Assembly: GCA_001275005.1 (NCBI GenBank)
Contig: JWZX01002974.1
Coordinates: 1 to 44,372, forward strand
DNA: 44,372 nt
DNA from: Chrysochromulina tobinii
Lineage: Eukaryota; Haptophyta; Prymnesiales; Chrysochromulinaceae
Reading direction: 5' to 3'
Shown: piece after piece, positions 10,430-19,435 of the stretch
Layout: each line of letters opens with the position of its first letter
Position numbering within the stretch: position 1 is the stretch's first letter
Notes under the pieces: model-generated
Seen by the model: the letters and a program-made list of their open reading frames with translations, nothing else
Told to the model about the DNA's origin: nothing
The model's database searches: none
Program-made: the position numbers and the translations under genes

Positions 10430-10878
10430 GGAGTTATACGAGGCATGGCTCCACTTGTTGAAAATTATCACATCACACATCCACTAAATTAGAAAAACAA
10501 CATCACAATTTAAAGTCCTACGTAGTAACTAATGTAATGAACCGGCGAAGCAACGCGGGATCGGGTCTTCGGGTGGGTCGCTCGCGCTCGCCGACACTCG
10601 CGATCGATCGATCTGGCACATGCCGAAATGCGCCGGTCGTGTTGTCCATACGGCTTCAGGACTCTACTCTTGTATCCATGCTTGTATGTATCTTTGTATC
10701 TGGTAGGCTCTATCGTAACGTGCCAACTGCTTCGCTGGGCCATTTGGCGGTCGACATGTTGGCGTCGACCATGGAATCGACCGGCTGAAGAGAGAGGCCA
10801 TCGGCGCGGGCATACCAGATGCTTTCTGCTCCATCAGGGGCTCCGGTACCATCTCACCTGCTCTGTGTGTGGTGCCCG
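10430..10878. other. AT-rich island and unannotated spacer
   Basis: About 10440-10545 is strikingly AT-rich against the GC-rich surroundings and separates the Nup93 3' flank from the next gene. 10664-10882 is open on the minus strand and could be a further exon of the Ser-rich gene just upstream on that strand, but no convincing splice pair was found. Confidence 0.4.
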
Positions 10879-11415
10879 TCACCAGAAGACGGAGGGCGAG
10901 GCGCTGCGGGAGGCGTTCGCGCTCGCATTGAGACTGGAAAGCGGAGAGGGCGTGTTTCGTCGTAGGTTAAAGTCGGCGCGGCGCGCGAGTGCGCGCTGCA
11001 CGCGCAATCTATCCTCGTTCCACGGGCGACTGGACTCGTCGTCGCCCATGTACTGCAGTAGCTCCTGGCTGCGCCCCGTGGGCTTGAGGAGCACCGCCGT
11101 CGAGAGTGGTGTTGACATGGGGTCCGAGGATGTTCGGCGATGACGGCGTTCGCGCTGCCAGGTTCCATCCGGGCTCGAGTGGGACGAGTGCTGCAGGACG
11201 GAGCTGACAGGTGAGGTGCTGCAAGGCGTTGAGAGGATGCCGTGTCCGGACGAGGAGATGAGGGGGCTGTGCCCATTCGGGAAGGAGACCTCATAATGGA
11301 GATCATCGATGGTGGGCAGCGTTGCGGGTGATGGAGGGCGCAGTGCCGCAGGCGAGGTCGTGACTCGAGGCACGTGTGCTAGCGGTGACGATGGGTCCTG
11401 GCGCTGGCCCGACAT
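10879..11415 (-). CDS. Ser/Pro-rich protein of unknown function
   Basis: The ATG at 11415 opens 178 residues ending SASPSVFW. I do not recognise the family. The composition is Ser, Pro and Arg rich, with basic-Ser clusters such as RRHRRTSSDP that look like kinase target sites, and a charged patch DDESSRPWNEDRLRVQRAL. This looks more like a real protein than the opposite-strand frames, whose products are Cys/Arg/Trp-rich shadows. The stop may be an artefact of a missed 3' intron, because another open minus frame continues at once (10664-10882). Confidence 0.45.
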   Translation of the reverse strand: MSGQRQDPSSPLAHVPRVTTSPAALRPPSPATLPTIDDLHYEVSFPNGHSPLISSSGHGILSTPCSTSPVSSVLQHSSHSSPDGTWQRERRHRRTSSDPMSTPLSTAVLLKPTGRSQELLQYMGDDESSRPWNEDRLRVQRALARRADFNLRRNTPSPLSSLNASANASRSASPSVFW

Positions 11416-11677
11416 CCCGGATCGCCGAAGCAGCGTGGTTCAGAGCAAGAAGTAGAAGTTTTTTGAGTGCCCGCCGAGGGCCTGGGGGCCAAAAAGATTC
11501 CGCGACTTTTTTCGAAAGGGGAGCGGGCGACAAGCGAGCGAGGAGGCGCGGGAGCATTGTTATTCACAGTATTTCATGATCATGTTGATTCAATTTTCCG
11601 AATTCTCTGAAAAAAGCACAGTGGAGGACCCTCTGGTGGGAGCCGAGCTACTGGAACCTGGAGCACGCAGCAGGGTG
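11416..11677. other. Short spacer between two minus-strand genes
   Basis: This spacer lies between the stop of the methyltransferase-like gene and the start of the Ser-rich gene, so it should hold the former's 3' end and the latter's promoter. It includes an AT-rich piece around 11565-11615. Nothing more specific was seen. Confidence 0.4.
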
Positions 11678-13116
11678 TCAGAGCACCCGCCACACGTAAA
11701 AGCGATGCGAGCCATCCCACGATACGGGGGCTTCGACGGTGAGCTCCAGATGGAAGTCTCGCCTCTGCACTTGCGCATCGTCAGACGCGCCGTCGCGGCG
11801 GCCCAGCCCATCTGTGTAGTCGACGACCAAGCTGCCCTCTGCCAGCTCGGTGAGCAGCTTGGCACGCACCGCGCCGACGAGCGCTGCATCCCAGCACTGT
11901 GAGGCGAGCATCACGACGTCAAGCTCACGAAGGTCGCAGCCCAAGAGGTCGGCGCACTCGAAGCGTACGCCTGTGACGCGCGCCTCATGCACGATGCGCG
12001 TCGCATGCTTGACGAGCAGCGGCAGCAGCTCAATACCACGCGCCTGCCAGCCGTAGATGCATGCGCCAAATACGCACCTGTGGGGAGAGGCAAGGGGAGG
12101 GAGCCTTGGTGAGCACTTGCATGCTCGTTGCCCTCCGCCAAATACGCACAGGGAGCCATGCGACGTAATCAGACGCAATCAGACGCAATCAGACGCAATC
12201 AGACGCAATCAGACGCAATCAGACGCAATCAGCCGTAGATGCATGCGCCAAATACGCACAGGGAGCCAAGCGACGAGCCGAGCACAGCGTAGCGCACGCG
12301 CTGCCCGAACGCCGTGCGGGGCGCGAGGCAAGGCCTGAGCTGCTCGAAGAGTAAGAGCCAGCTGCGCAGCGGCGTCGAGCCATACGCAAAGTTGTCACGC
12401 GAGTAACCCGTGGCTCTCGCCAGCTGCAGCTGTGTGGCCAAGAGCTCCGCCTGGAAGGTCCAATCCTCCTCCGTGGCTCGCATGAGGCGCAGCGCGTGCC
12501 GTAGCGGCGCCGGCTGCGAGACGGCGGGCATGCCTCCTCCGTCCGCGCCACCGCGCAGCAGATTGGTCAGCGCCTGCGCCTCGTCGCGCAGCATCTCGTC
12601 GCGTGGCAACGGACCACGCCTGCCCGCCTCGTCGACCGCGCGCTCGTCGAGCATCCGGTGCGCAAGCCGCGCCTCTGCGGCGAGCTCCAGGCACGCTCGC
12701 GTCTCAGCAGCGCTCGGCGTGCTCTGGCGATGCTCTGCGGCAAGCACCGGAGCAGCATCACTGTAAATGCTGGGGCCGGTGCTCTGCAGCAGGAGCAAGA
12801 GGTCGCGGTCTATCAAAAATCGCGCCTCCGCGAGTGCCAGCAGCGCTCGTTGCTGGATGCTCCGCAGCTTGCGCAGCCGCTCGGATATCGTCGTCAAGTC
12901 GCACTGTGGCTTTGTTGCACACGCCTCGTATGCCTGGCCCAGAGCTCGAGCACGCGCTGCATGCGAGGCCAGCTTGCTCAACACTTCGCGCTGCGCGCGG
13001 ATGCGCCGCCGCAGCACCACACGCCTGACGAATCGTGGTAGAATCGTCACAGCTGCTATCACGCCAACAGCGACGACAGCCACGAGTGACGCTGTCCTCA
13101 CGCTAGACGCCCGCAT
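11678..13116 (-). CDS. Membrane-anchored methyltransferase-like protein, spliced
   Basis: Two exons, 13116-12260 and 12077-11678, join in frame to give 418 residues. The N-terminus is a hydrophobic signal anchor (SLVAVVAVGVIAAVTILP) followed by an Arg-rich stretch, so the protein is probably membrane-tethered. A helical middle follows. The C-terminal third resembles a SAM-binding Rossmann domain: YAVLGSSLGSLCVFGACIYG is a motif I-like strand and glycine loop, followed by GIELLP (the acidic ribose contact), FECADLL and the strand DVVMLASQCWD. The intron falls inside the motif I region, and removing it links GACIYG to WQARGIELLP, which supports the model. Without splicing the first exon stops just after GACIYG. 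The substrate is unknown. It is divergent from the PX-C2 gene, 143 bp away. Confidence 0.72.
12078..12259 (-). other. 182-nt GT-AG intron flanked by a 30-bp perfect duplication
   Basis: The donor is CCCT|GTGCGT and the acceptor CCCCACAG|GTGCG on the minus strand. The first 30 nt of the intron (12259-12230) are identical to the first 30 nt of the following exon (12077-12048). A third, shorter copy (12137-12165) lies within the intron and matches 12247-12275 with one mismatch. The phase is correct and the joined protein is coherent. Confidence 0.85.
12161..12230. repeat. 10-bp minisatellite inside the intron
   Basis: AGACGCAATC occurs six times without change (12171-12230), preceded by one variant unit, CGACGTAATC. 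It lies wholly within the duplicated-edge intron, between the third internal copy and the 5' copy. Confidence 0.95.
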
Positions 13117-13259
13117 GCGTGAAATGACGAAACCTTAAAAGCATTTTTTCTCGAAACCTCAGCTTTAAGGCATCGCGAGCTTCAAGAGAGGTCGCGAAAG
13201 ATTGTGTGGTCCGCGTTTCGTCACTTCGGGTCCTCCGCGGTTTGCGAACCTCTCTTCCG
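13117..13259. promoter_or_regulatory. Compact divergent promoter region, 143 bp
   Basis: The start codons of the methyltransferase-like gene (-) and the PX-C2 gene (+) are only 143 bp apart. The interval contains a T-run next to TTCTCGAAACC and no open frame of interest. Shared regulation is an inference from spacing. Confidence 0.45.
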
Positions 13260-16200
13260 ATGAGCGACGACCAGCACCAATTACGCATCGAGATCGTCTC
13301 GCATCGCATCGTGCCGCAAAGTGGCAAAGTTGCCGCATATCCCGTGTACACCGTGCAGACGCTCACACATATCCCGGGATTTGTGTACCGAGTGGAGCGG
13401 CGTTGGAGCGAGCTGAGGGCGTTGCACACTCAGCTCTGGACTGAGTGGAAGCCGCAGCTCCTCCGCTCTGGTCTGAAAGCGCCAGAGTTTTGGCAACACT
13501 CGTACGGCAAGGGGCACCTCAACGAAAAGTTGCTGCGCCGTCGGGAGCGCGACATGGAGGTGCAGCTCACATACTTTGCGCAAGCGTTACAGCTACGCAT
13601 AGAAGCGGCAGGCACGTTCTCAGGGCCGTTGTCCCTGTACCACTTCCTCACGAAGGAAAGCTACATCACTGGAGACCAGAGCACGCCATCCTCGCCCGCA
13701 TTGGTAGCCGGGTCGGATTCCGAATCGGAGGCCTCGCCGCAAATGCCGGCTGCCGCACTCCCGCTGGCGCCGATGCTGAACAGTTTCCTCAAAGATGCTG
13801 GGAACCGGATCCGGCTGGCCGGCGCGGGCGTCTCGGGCATCGCCGCGCCGATTCATGAGGGGTTGAGGATCGACCCGCCCTACCAGGGCAAGGTAATCCT
13901 GACGTCAGAGGAGCTGCAGGCTGCATGCGACGCCACCACACCGCCGACGCACTGGTACCAGCCGAGCACCGGCGGCTGGCCCTCGTGCGTGGCTGTCCAA
14001 TCTCGAAGCGGCCGTGCCTCCTGCTGCCAAGAGTGGATGAGATCACCCGCGGCAGACAGTGCTAGCGCCTCAGCGTCGATAGGTAAGGCGCTCGAGGTTG
14101 GCGTGCTCAGCGTCGAAGTGCTCGAGGCGAGCGGGTTACCAAATTTGGACAGCTTTGGTCTCACTGATTGCTATGCCCTCGTGGCCTTCGAGCACACGGT
14201 CGCGCGCACGTGCACCATCGAGAACTCGCTCGAGCCTCGCTGGCACGCCGAGGCGCCGCGGGCCTTCCGCCTGCCCATCCGCCACCCGCACTCGACTCTC
14301 TACGTCGCCTTGTTCGATGACGATCAGCTTGACACGCCTCTGGGCGCCCTTACGCTCAAGGATGACGACCCGATTGGACGGGTGCTTTTACAGATCAGCA
14401 CCCTCCGTCCCGCGACCCTGATCGATGCATGGTGGCCACTGCAGCACAAGCCCTGCGGCGAGCGGCTCGGCGTGCGCGGCGCCGTGCGGCTGCGACTGAG
14501 CGTCGAGTGGTTCGGAGAGCGCACTCTTCTGCTGCACCCGGTCACGCGCCTCTATCGTTCCCTTCGCAACCCAAACGAAGATGAGAGCGGCGCGCAGCTT
14601 CGACTGCGCCACCGCCGCGCGGAGCAGGCGACACTGTACGCGCTGTACGGCGCACAGCCCGAGCGGCAGTACTCGTGGGCGGTACTACGCGAGTACCTCG
14701 CAGAAGTCGCGCGAATCCTTCTCCAGCTGAAGGCCGTGGTGCCGGCCGCGCGTGCACTGCTCTTCTGGCGAACTCCCGTGGCCTCCGCCGCCGTCTGCAT
14801 CGGCTGGCAGCTGCTCACAATCTACCCACGCTACATCCCCTCAGCGCTCGCCCTGCTAGCCGTGCAGCTCCTAAATGCCACGTACGCGCAAGCGGCGAGC
14901 GCGCCGCGTCTGCTGCAGCCGCTCCCGTTTTGGCCGCTGATGGCATCGCTGGCGGCGCCCGCTGGGTGGCGTGCCATCGCCCCGCTCGACGGGCGTACGG
15001 ATCCTCATGTCGGACCGCCCAAGCGGGTCGCGTCGCGACGAAACCGGCTTGCAGACAAGGGGACGACGGCAGTCCAGAGCGTGTGGAAAGGCACGAAGGC
15101 GACGGGGCTCGGCACACTACACGTGGGCCAGGCTACCGTTCGCGCCGGAGTGGCGCTCTCGAAGCAGGCGAAGCAGGCGAGAGCGTCGGTGTGCGACTCG
15201 GCGCGCCGTCGCGGCCGTCGGCTGACCGATGGTCAGCCCACCGACACGCTCCATAGAGAGGCTGAGGGTGTTCATCTTGGCGCCCATGGCGGCGACGAAC
15301 ATGAATCTGAGTTTTCTGCCTGCGCACGCGACGCGCTGCTCATCGCGCCGCCTGCGTCGCCGCCTACTTCGCTTACCAAGTACTCGAGCGGGCGTGAAGC
15401 AGCGCTCGCGGCGCTCGCGGCTATGAAAGCGGGCGAGCGCCCACTCACGCCGCCCCCTTTTGAGCATGACGAGGCTCTGTCAGACGACGATGAGAGCGAG
15501 GGTGGCGCGGGCGGCTGCGACGGGGGCAGTGTGGGCGCCGGCGACACGCCAGCCGACGCGCCAGCCGACACGAACGACACGGCGCTCGACGACGAGGCGG
15601 CCATTACGGAGGTGACGATGATCTATCGCAGCGTGCGCGGATTGGGGGGCGCGTTGTGGCAAAAGGCCAAGGAGAGCCTCCGGCAGCTTCTGCCTCCTAG
15701 CCAGCGTACTGGCCGTCGTGGAAGATCCCGTCGAGGAAACGCTGCACGTCGAGCCTTTTCGGCCGCTTGCTCATTCACAGCGGCACTGGATGTGAATGCG
15801 CTCAACCCGGCGGCGTGGGTCCTGGGGCCGGTGCAGGTGCTTCTCGGCGACCTTTTGCACCGGTACGCGAGCGTGCATCGCCTGCTTACGTGGCGCGACG
15901 GCGCGACGGCACCGCTGTATCTGCTCCTCCTCCTGATAAGCTTCATGCTCGCCCTGGTGCCATGGGACGTTATCGTGCCCTTTTGCATGCGCTGGGGCGT
16001 GCGCCTCGTCGGGCTCGGCTTGCTCGGCCCACACATGCATCACGTCGGCACGCTGGTGGAGCAGCTCGAGGCCGCCAAGATGGCGGAAGAGGCGGCGGCC
16101 AAGGCCAAGGCCGTCCCAGAGCGCCGTGATGAGCGCCGAGCTCAAGGCGACGCATCCTTCTTCACATCAGTCTCTCCCTCGAGCCACACAACCGACAGCA

Positions 16201-16400
16201 CAATGGGTGCCGGGTCGTCGGTGGCTGCCGAGGGGCCTGGAAGTGCCGACGAGGACGACTCCGAGGAGGCTTACCTCGTGTGCATCGAAAGCTTCCGCTC
16301 AGTGCCTAGGCGCCCTTGCCTACCCTATGTGCAGTGCACGCACAGCTTTCAGTCTTTGCGTGCTTCTACAGCGTCACCCGCAGCATCAGCTCCTCCGTAA
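13260..16400 (+). CDS. PX-C2 protein with C-terminal membrane segments
   Basis: A single exon encodes 1046 residues from the ATG at 13260 (MSDDQHQLRIEIV). Residues ~3-134 form a PX domain: the RVERRWSELRALHTQLW strand-helix and the proline-bearing loop are typical of this phosphoinositide-binding fold. Residues ~279-420 form a C2 domain (LSVEVLEASGLPNLDSFGLT, then DCYALVAF and LYVALFDDDQ), with acidic residues where calcium ligands would lie. A hydrophobic pair follows at ~498-540 and another near ~886-926 (LYLLLLLISFMLALVPWDVI), the second layout recalling the C-terminal hairpin of MCTP and other ER tethers. It may act in endosomal or ER lipid contact; this is inference. Near the C-terminus, ERRDERRAQGDA is encoded by a 37-bp sequence that recurs inverted in the next gene. 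Confidence 0.82.
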   Translation: MSDDQHQLRIEIVSHRIVPQSGKVAAYPVYTVQTLTHIPGFVYRVERRWSELRALHTQLWTEWKPQLLRSGLKAPEFWQHSYGKGHLNEKLLRRRERDMEVQLTYFAQALQLRIEAAGTFSGPLSLYHFLTKESYITGDQSTPSSPALVAGSDSESEASPQMPAAALPLAPMLNSFLKDAGNRIRLAGAGVSGIAAPIHEGLRIDPPYQGKVILTSEELQAACDATTPPTHWYQPSTGGWPSCVAVQSRSGRASCCQEWMRSPAADSASASASIGKALEVGVLSVEVLEASGLPNLDSFGLTDCYALVAFEHTVARTCTIENSLEPRWHAEAPRAFRLPIRHPHSTLYVALFDDDQLDTPLGALTLKDDDPIGRVLLQISTLRPATLIDAWWPLQHKPCGERLGVRGAVRLRLSVEWFGERTLLLHPVTRLYRSLRNPNEDESGAQLRLRHRRAEQATLYALYGAQPERQYSWAVLREYLAEVARILLQLKAVVPAARALLFWRTPVASAAVCIGWQLLTIYPRYIPSALALLAVQLLNATYAQAASAPRLLQPLPFWPLMASLAAPAGWRAIAPLDGRTDPHVGPPKRVASRRNRLADKGTTAVQSVWKGTKATGLGTLHVGQATVRAGVALSKQAKQARASVCDSARRRGRRLTDGQPTDTLHREAEGVHLGAHGGDEHESEFSACARDALLIAPPASPPTSLTKYSSGREAALAALAAMKAGERPLTPPPFEHDEALSDDDESEGGAGGCDGGSVGAGDTPADAPADTNDTALDDEAAITEVTMIYRSVRGLGGALWQKAKESLRQLLPPSQRTGRRGRSRRGNAARRAFSAACSFTAALDVNALNPAAWVLGPVQVLLGDLLHRYASVHRLLTWRDGATAPLYLLLLLISFMLALVPWDVIVPFCMRWGVRLVGLGLLGPHMHHVGTLVEQLEAAKMAEEAAAKAKAVPERRDERRAQGDASFFTSVSPSSHTTDSTMGAGSSVAAEGPGSADEDDSEEAYLVCIESFRSVPRRPCLPYVQCTHSFQSLRASTASPAASAPP
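16118..16154 (+). repeat. 37-bp perfect inverted repeat, left arm
   Basis: This sequence is identical to the reverse complement of 16596-16632, 441 bp away. It lies within the PX-C2 coding region, and its partner lies in the convergent gene. Both arms are read in the same frame, giving ERRDERRAQGDA. Its core 19-mer GAGCGCCGTGATGAGCGCC recurs at two further sites. Confidence 0.95.
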
Positions 16401-16463
16401 TTTAAATAGTTTCAAGTCGTGAATGGTATTCTTAACTGCGATACTGTAGTGACGAGATAGTTG
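16401..16463. other. 63-bp convergent spacer
   Basis: The stop codons of the PX-C2 gene and the opposite-strand coiled-coil gene are only 63 bp apart. The spacer is AT-rich compared with both genes. The two transcripts must overlap at their 3' ends unless the untranslated regions are very short. Confidence 0.6.
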
Positions 16464-18197
16464 TCAACATGAAGAATCGTCCTCACGACCGCGGTCTTCA
16501 TATCTTTCTTGACAATCTCCGGGTGCGGCGTGCGCGTCCAAGTTGCTAGGTGGCATTGGAATCGACTGTGCGTACTCGACTTCTTCAGCTCGAGTTGCGT
16601 CGCCTTGAGCTCGGCGCTCATCACGGCGCTCTGAGGCCGCCGTAGGCTTGCGTTGCATCGCCTGAAGCGTGTGGGCGTCAGCTCGCAAGTAACGAGGAGG
16701 GATCTCGAGCTTCGTGATCTCGAGCTCCGTGGACAGTGCGCCAGACTGGTCGGCCTCGGCGCCCCCTCCAAGCACGCCACGTCGGCCGTTGGGGAGCGGC
16801 CGGTCGTCTTTCGTCAAGAGTTGTGCACGCGCTTCCTCGAGCGTCTGTGACCGGTCGTGTTTCGTCCAGAGTTGCGCACACGCTTCCTCAAGCGTCTGCA
16901 CTCGCGTGTCTGCGATGTAGAGGCGCAGCTGGAGCGCCTGGAGCCTCATGCCCTCGCGCTCCTGCGCCGCGCGCAGAGCGCTCTCGAGTGCCACCTGATG
17001 TGCCGCGTGGGCGGATGCGAGCGCGTGCTCATGAGCGGATTCACACTCCCGTAGAGCGTTACGTAGCTCATGAATCTGCCGCAGCAGGCTTTGTCTTTCG
17101 TCCTCCTGCCCGTCGTCCCGCTGCACGTAGCCGGGCTGACCGTTCTCGACCAGGCCGGCGGGCGGCACAGCGGACGGCGCGGCGGGCGGAGGAGCTGCGG
17201 GCATAGCAGTAAGCGAGCCCCTCTCGGTCGCTCTGCCCACCCCAAGCGCCCAGGACGGCGCTGTGTGCTGGGGACACGTAGGCGTCGTCCTGGGCGCTGT
17301 CTTCAGATGCTGCTCGGCCTGCTCGGTGGCCTCGCTCGCGGGGGCGCAGGCGGCGTCGCTCGATGCTGCCGCGGGCGCCACCTCGGCCTCAGCCTTCGCA
17401 GCGACACCGTCGGTAGGCGCGCGTGGCGGCACAGACGGCGGCGATGACGGCGGCACAGACGGCGGCGCAGACGGCGGCGCAGACGGCGGCGCAGTTTCCG
17501 AGACTCGATGCGCCCGCCGCGGCGTCGGCGCTTTGCTCACGACTGTCCACTCCTCGGCGCGGTACTCGCCCAGTGCCACGCCGCGCGCCGCTGTTAACTC
17601 ATCCAAGGTTTCAAGGGCCGTCGCTCGCGCCGTCGGTCCTACGAAGCGGCAAGCGTTGGCACCACCCCGCCCTCCGGTGCGAGCAGTGCCTGCCGCGAGC
17701 TGGGAACGCTCGTCCGTCACGCCCGCCGTGGGCTTCTTGGTCGGGTCGGCCTGTGCAATACGCTTCTTGGCCGTCTTCCTCGCCGCAGCCGCCGCCGCCG
17801 CCGCCGCCTCACACTCAAGCATTGCAAGGAGCTCAGCCACAGCTGCCGCCGCACGGGCCTCAGCTGCCGCCGCACAGGCCTCGGAGGAAGCGACAGCGGA
17901 AGGCGCAGCCACCTGCTGGGGTTCGATAGCTGGTTCACTAGCGTCGGAGCTCATCGGCGGTGGCACTAGCAACGGCGTGAGCTTGAACAGGCGAGGTGCT
18001 GGCGACTTTGCACCACTCACAGCGGCGTGGTATGCGAGCTGGGCGCGGGCAAAGGTGTTATCCTCCTCTTTGGTAAACGGGGCCATTCGGCCGGGGCGCA
18101 CGCACAGTGAGGCGAGGTGCACGAGCACCGGGTCCACACCAAAAGCACGCTGCGCCGCCGTGAGAGGAATAGCCACGCGGATGCAGTTATCCGACAT
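16464..18197 (-). CDS. Ala/Pro-rich coiled-coil protein of unknown function
   Basis: One exon encodes 577 residues from the ATG at 18197. I do not recognise the family. The N-terminal ~65 residues (MSDNCIRVAIPLTAAQRAF onward) are well mixed and may be a small domain. They are followed by Ala-rich helix, a PPSAPPSAPPSVPP repeat block and a Pro-rich linker. Then comes a coiled coil (RQIHELRNALRECESAHEHA onward) holding a tandem repeat, QTLEEACAQLWTKHDRS followed by QTLEEARAQLLTKDDRP. The C-terminal part contains ERRDERRAQGDA, shared at DNA level with the neighbouring PX-C2 gene. A plus-strand frame of 313 residues over 17263-18204 is the shadow of the Ala-rich part. Confidence 0.65.
   Translation of the reverse strand: MSDNCIRVAIPLTAAQRAFGVDPVLVHLASLCVRPGRMAPFTKEEDNTFARAQLAYHAAVSGAKSPAPRLFKLTPLLVPPPMSSDASEPAIEPQQVAAPSAVASSEACAAAAEARAAAAVAELLAMLECEAAAAAAAAARKTAKKRIAQADPTKKPTAGVTDERSQLAAGTARTGGRGGANACRFVGPTARATALETLDELTAARGVALGEYRAEEWTVVSKAPTPRRAHRVSETAPPSAPPSAPPSVPPSSPPSVPPRAPTDGVAAKAEAEVAPAAASSDAACAPASEATEQAEQHLKTAPRTTPTCPQHTAPSWALGVGRATERGSLTAMPAAPPPAAPSAVPPAGLVENGQPGYVQRDDGQEDERQSLLRQIHELRNALRECESAHEHALASAHAAHQVALESALRAAQEREGMRLQALQLRLYIADTRVQTLEEACAQLWTKHDRSQTLEEARAQLLTKDDRPLPNGRRGVLGGGAEADQSGALSTELEITKLEIPPRYLRADAHTLQAMQRKPTAASERRDERRAQGDATRAEEVEYAQSIPMPPSNLDAHAAPGDCQERYEDRGREDDSSC
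16596..16632 (-). repeat. 37-bp perfect inverted repeat, right arm
   Basis: This is the partner of 16118-16154. It is read on the minus strand as ERRDERRAQGDA within the coiled-coil gene. Outside the 37 bp the two loci do not match. Confidence 0.95.
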
Positions 18198-18316
18198 TTA
18201 CTAAGGTTGTGAATGTGAATGTGTGTCTGTGACGAAAGTCGGACGACCTCTGCAGACCTCAAGAGCAGCCGGCCGAGTATTCACAGCCAGTTCACACTCC
18301 TACACGGGGAGTCGCA
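18198..18316. promoter_or_regulatory. Compact divergent promoter region, 119 bp
   Basis: This is the shortest divergent gap in the window, between the coiled-coil gene (-) and the RING gene (+). It includes a GTGAATGTGAATGTGTGTCTGT run at about 18208-18229 and a later TCACAGCCAGTTCACAC stretch. No standard core promoter motif was recognised. Confidence 0.45.
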
Positions 18317-19435
18317 ATGGATCAGCCCTCGCGAGACCTACTGGCGGCCCGGCAGCGAGCCTGGATGCAGCAGCGCCAGGCCGAGCTGGACCGGAAGAAG
18401 GCTGAACAATCACTTGGGCTCACAAGCGGCACTGCGAGCGCTGCCACGAGCAGAGGATCCAACGGCGGCGCCGTGGCAAATCAGGCGGAGATTGATGCAA
18501 GTAGAAGCGCGGCCAATAACTGCGCGGTTCTCGATCGGATCACCGAGCAAATCACCGAGCGGCTGCTGGTGCAGGTGAGACACGAGAATGCTCGGATCAT
18601 GCAGGACGGCGCAGTGGGGGCGCAGGTTGAGGCGCTGCTGGAGCGGCACATTGGGACGAACACGTGCCCCATCTGCTATGAGCTGATGGCCGGCAAGGAG
18701 CGCCAGCCGACGCTGCTCTTCCCGTGCGGCCACACGTTCTGCGCGAGCTGCTTGCGCCAGCATCTGGAGAAGCTGCAGCGCAAGACGTGCCCCTTTTGCC
18801 GAGAGACGGTTTCGTCGCAAGCGCCCAACGTGTCGCTCCAGCAGATCATCGATGGGTTTGTGGAGAGGCAGCAGGTGCTTGCGCGCGGTGAGGTGCTCCC
18901 CGAGCTGATCCAGGGCCAGGAAGCGGTGGCTCAGCAGCACCAGCATCAGCCGCCCCCGCAGCCCCCAAACCAGCACGCGCACGCGCACGCGACGCAGCGG
19001 CTGCTGCTGCCTCCGGGGCTGCTGCCTTCGGAGGAGGAGGCCGCCCAGCGCTACGCTGAGCAGTACCGCGTCTTCTCAATGCGCAGCCGCGTAATGGCCA
19101 ACCAGCTGCACGATTCGCGCGCCGAGGCCGCCGCGCTGCGCAAGCAACGGCAGACTGCCGAGACGGTGCTGGCCCACCTGCACCGTGAGGAAGCCGACGC
19201 GGCCGCACGGCTCGAGGCGGCACGGCTCGAGCTCGAAGTGATCCGCACGCAGCTGGCCGAGCAGGCGGACAAGTGCGCGCAGGTGGACATGCAGCAGGCG
19301 GAGCTTGAGCAGATGGCCACTCTCGTCGAACAAACGCAGAGCTCGATCGAGCTCGAGAGGCAGAAGGCGCTGCTCCTCGTGCACAACTTTGCGCCAGTGC
19401 TCGCCGAGGAGCTGCGTCGCGAGTTTGCCGAGTGA
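18317..19435 (+). CDS. RING finger protein, probable E3 ubiquitin ligase
   Basis: A single exon encodes 372 residues. A C3HC4 RING domain spans residues ~116-162: CPICYELM, then LFPCGHTFCASCL, then CPFCRE, with correct spacing of all eight metal ligands. RING proteins recruit ubiquitin-loaded E2 enzymes. Upstream is a helix with LDRITEQITERLLVQV; downstream is a His/Gln/Pro linker and a long Ala/Glu/Gln-rich coiled coil to the end (residues ~235-370), probably for oligomerisation. The layout (RING then coiled coil) is TRIM-like without a visible B-box. The ATG at 18317 is the first in the frame and follows the divergent promoter closely. The RING call is firm; the substrate is unknown. Confidence 0.88.
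   Translation: MDQPSRDLLAARQRAWMQQRQAELDRKKAEQSLGLTSGTASAATSRGSNGGAVANQAEIDASRSAANNCAVLDRITEQITERLLVQVRHENARIMQDGAVGAQVEALLERHIGTNTCPICYELMAGKERQPTLLFPCGHTFCASCLRQHLEKLQRKTCPFCRETVSSQAPNVSLQQIIDGFVERQQVLARGEVLPELIQGQEAVAQQHQHQPPPQPPNQHAHAHATQRLLLPPGLLPSEEEAAQRYAEQYRVFSMRSRVMANQLHDSRAEAAALRKQRQTAETVLAHLHREEADAAARLEAARLELEVIRTQLAEQADKCAQVDMQQAELEQMATLVEQTQSSIELERQKALLLVHNFAPVLAEELRREFAE

Noticed and set aside
17263-18204. 313-residue plus-strand open frame
   Set aside because: It is antisense to the Ala/Pro-rich orphan and overlaps the divergent promoter; its composition mirrors the opposite strand.
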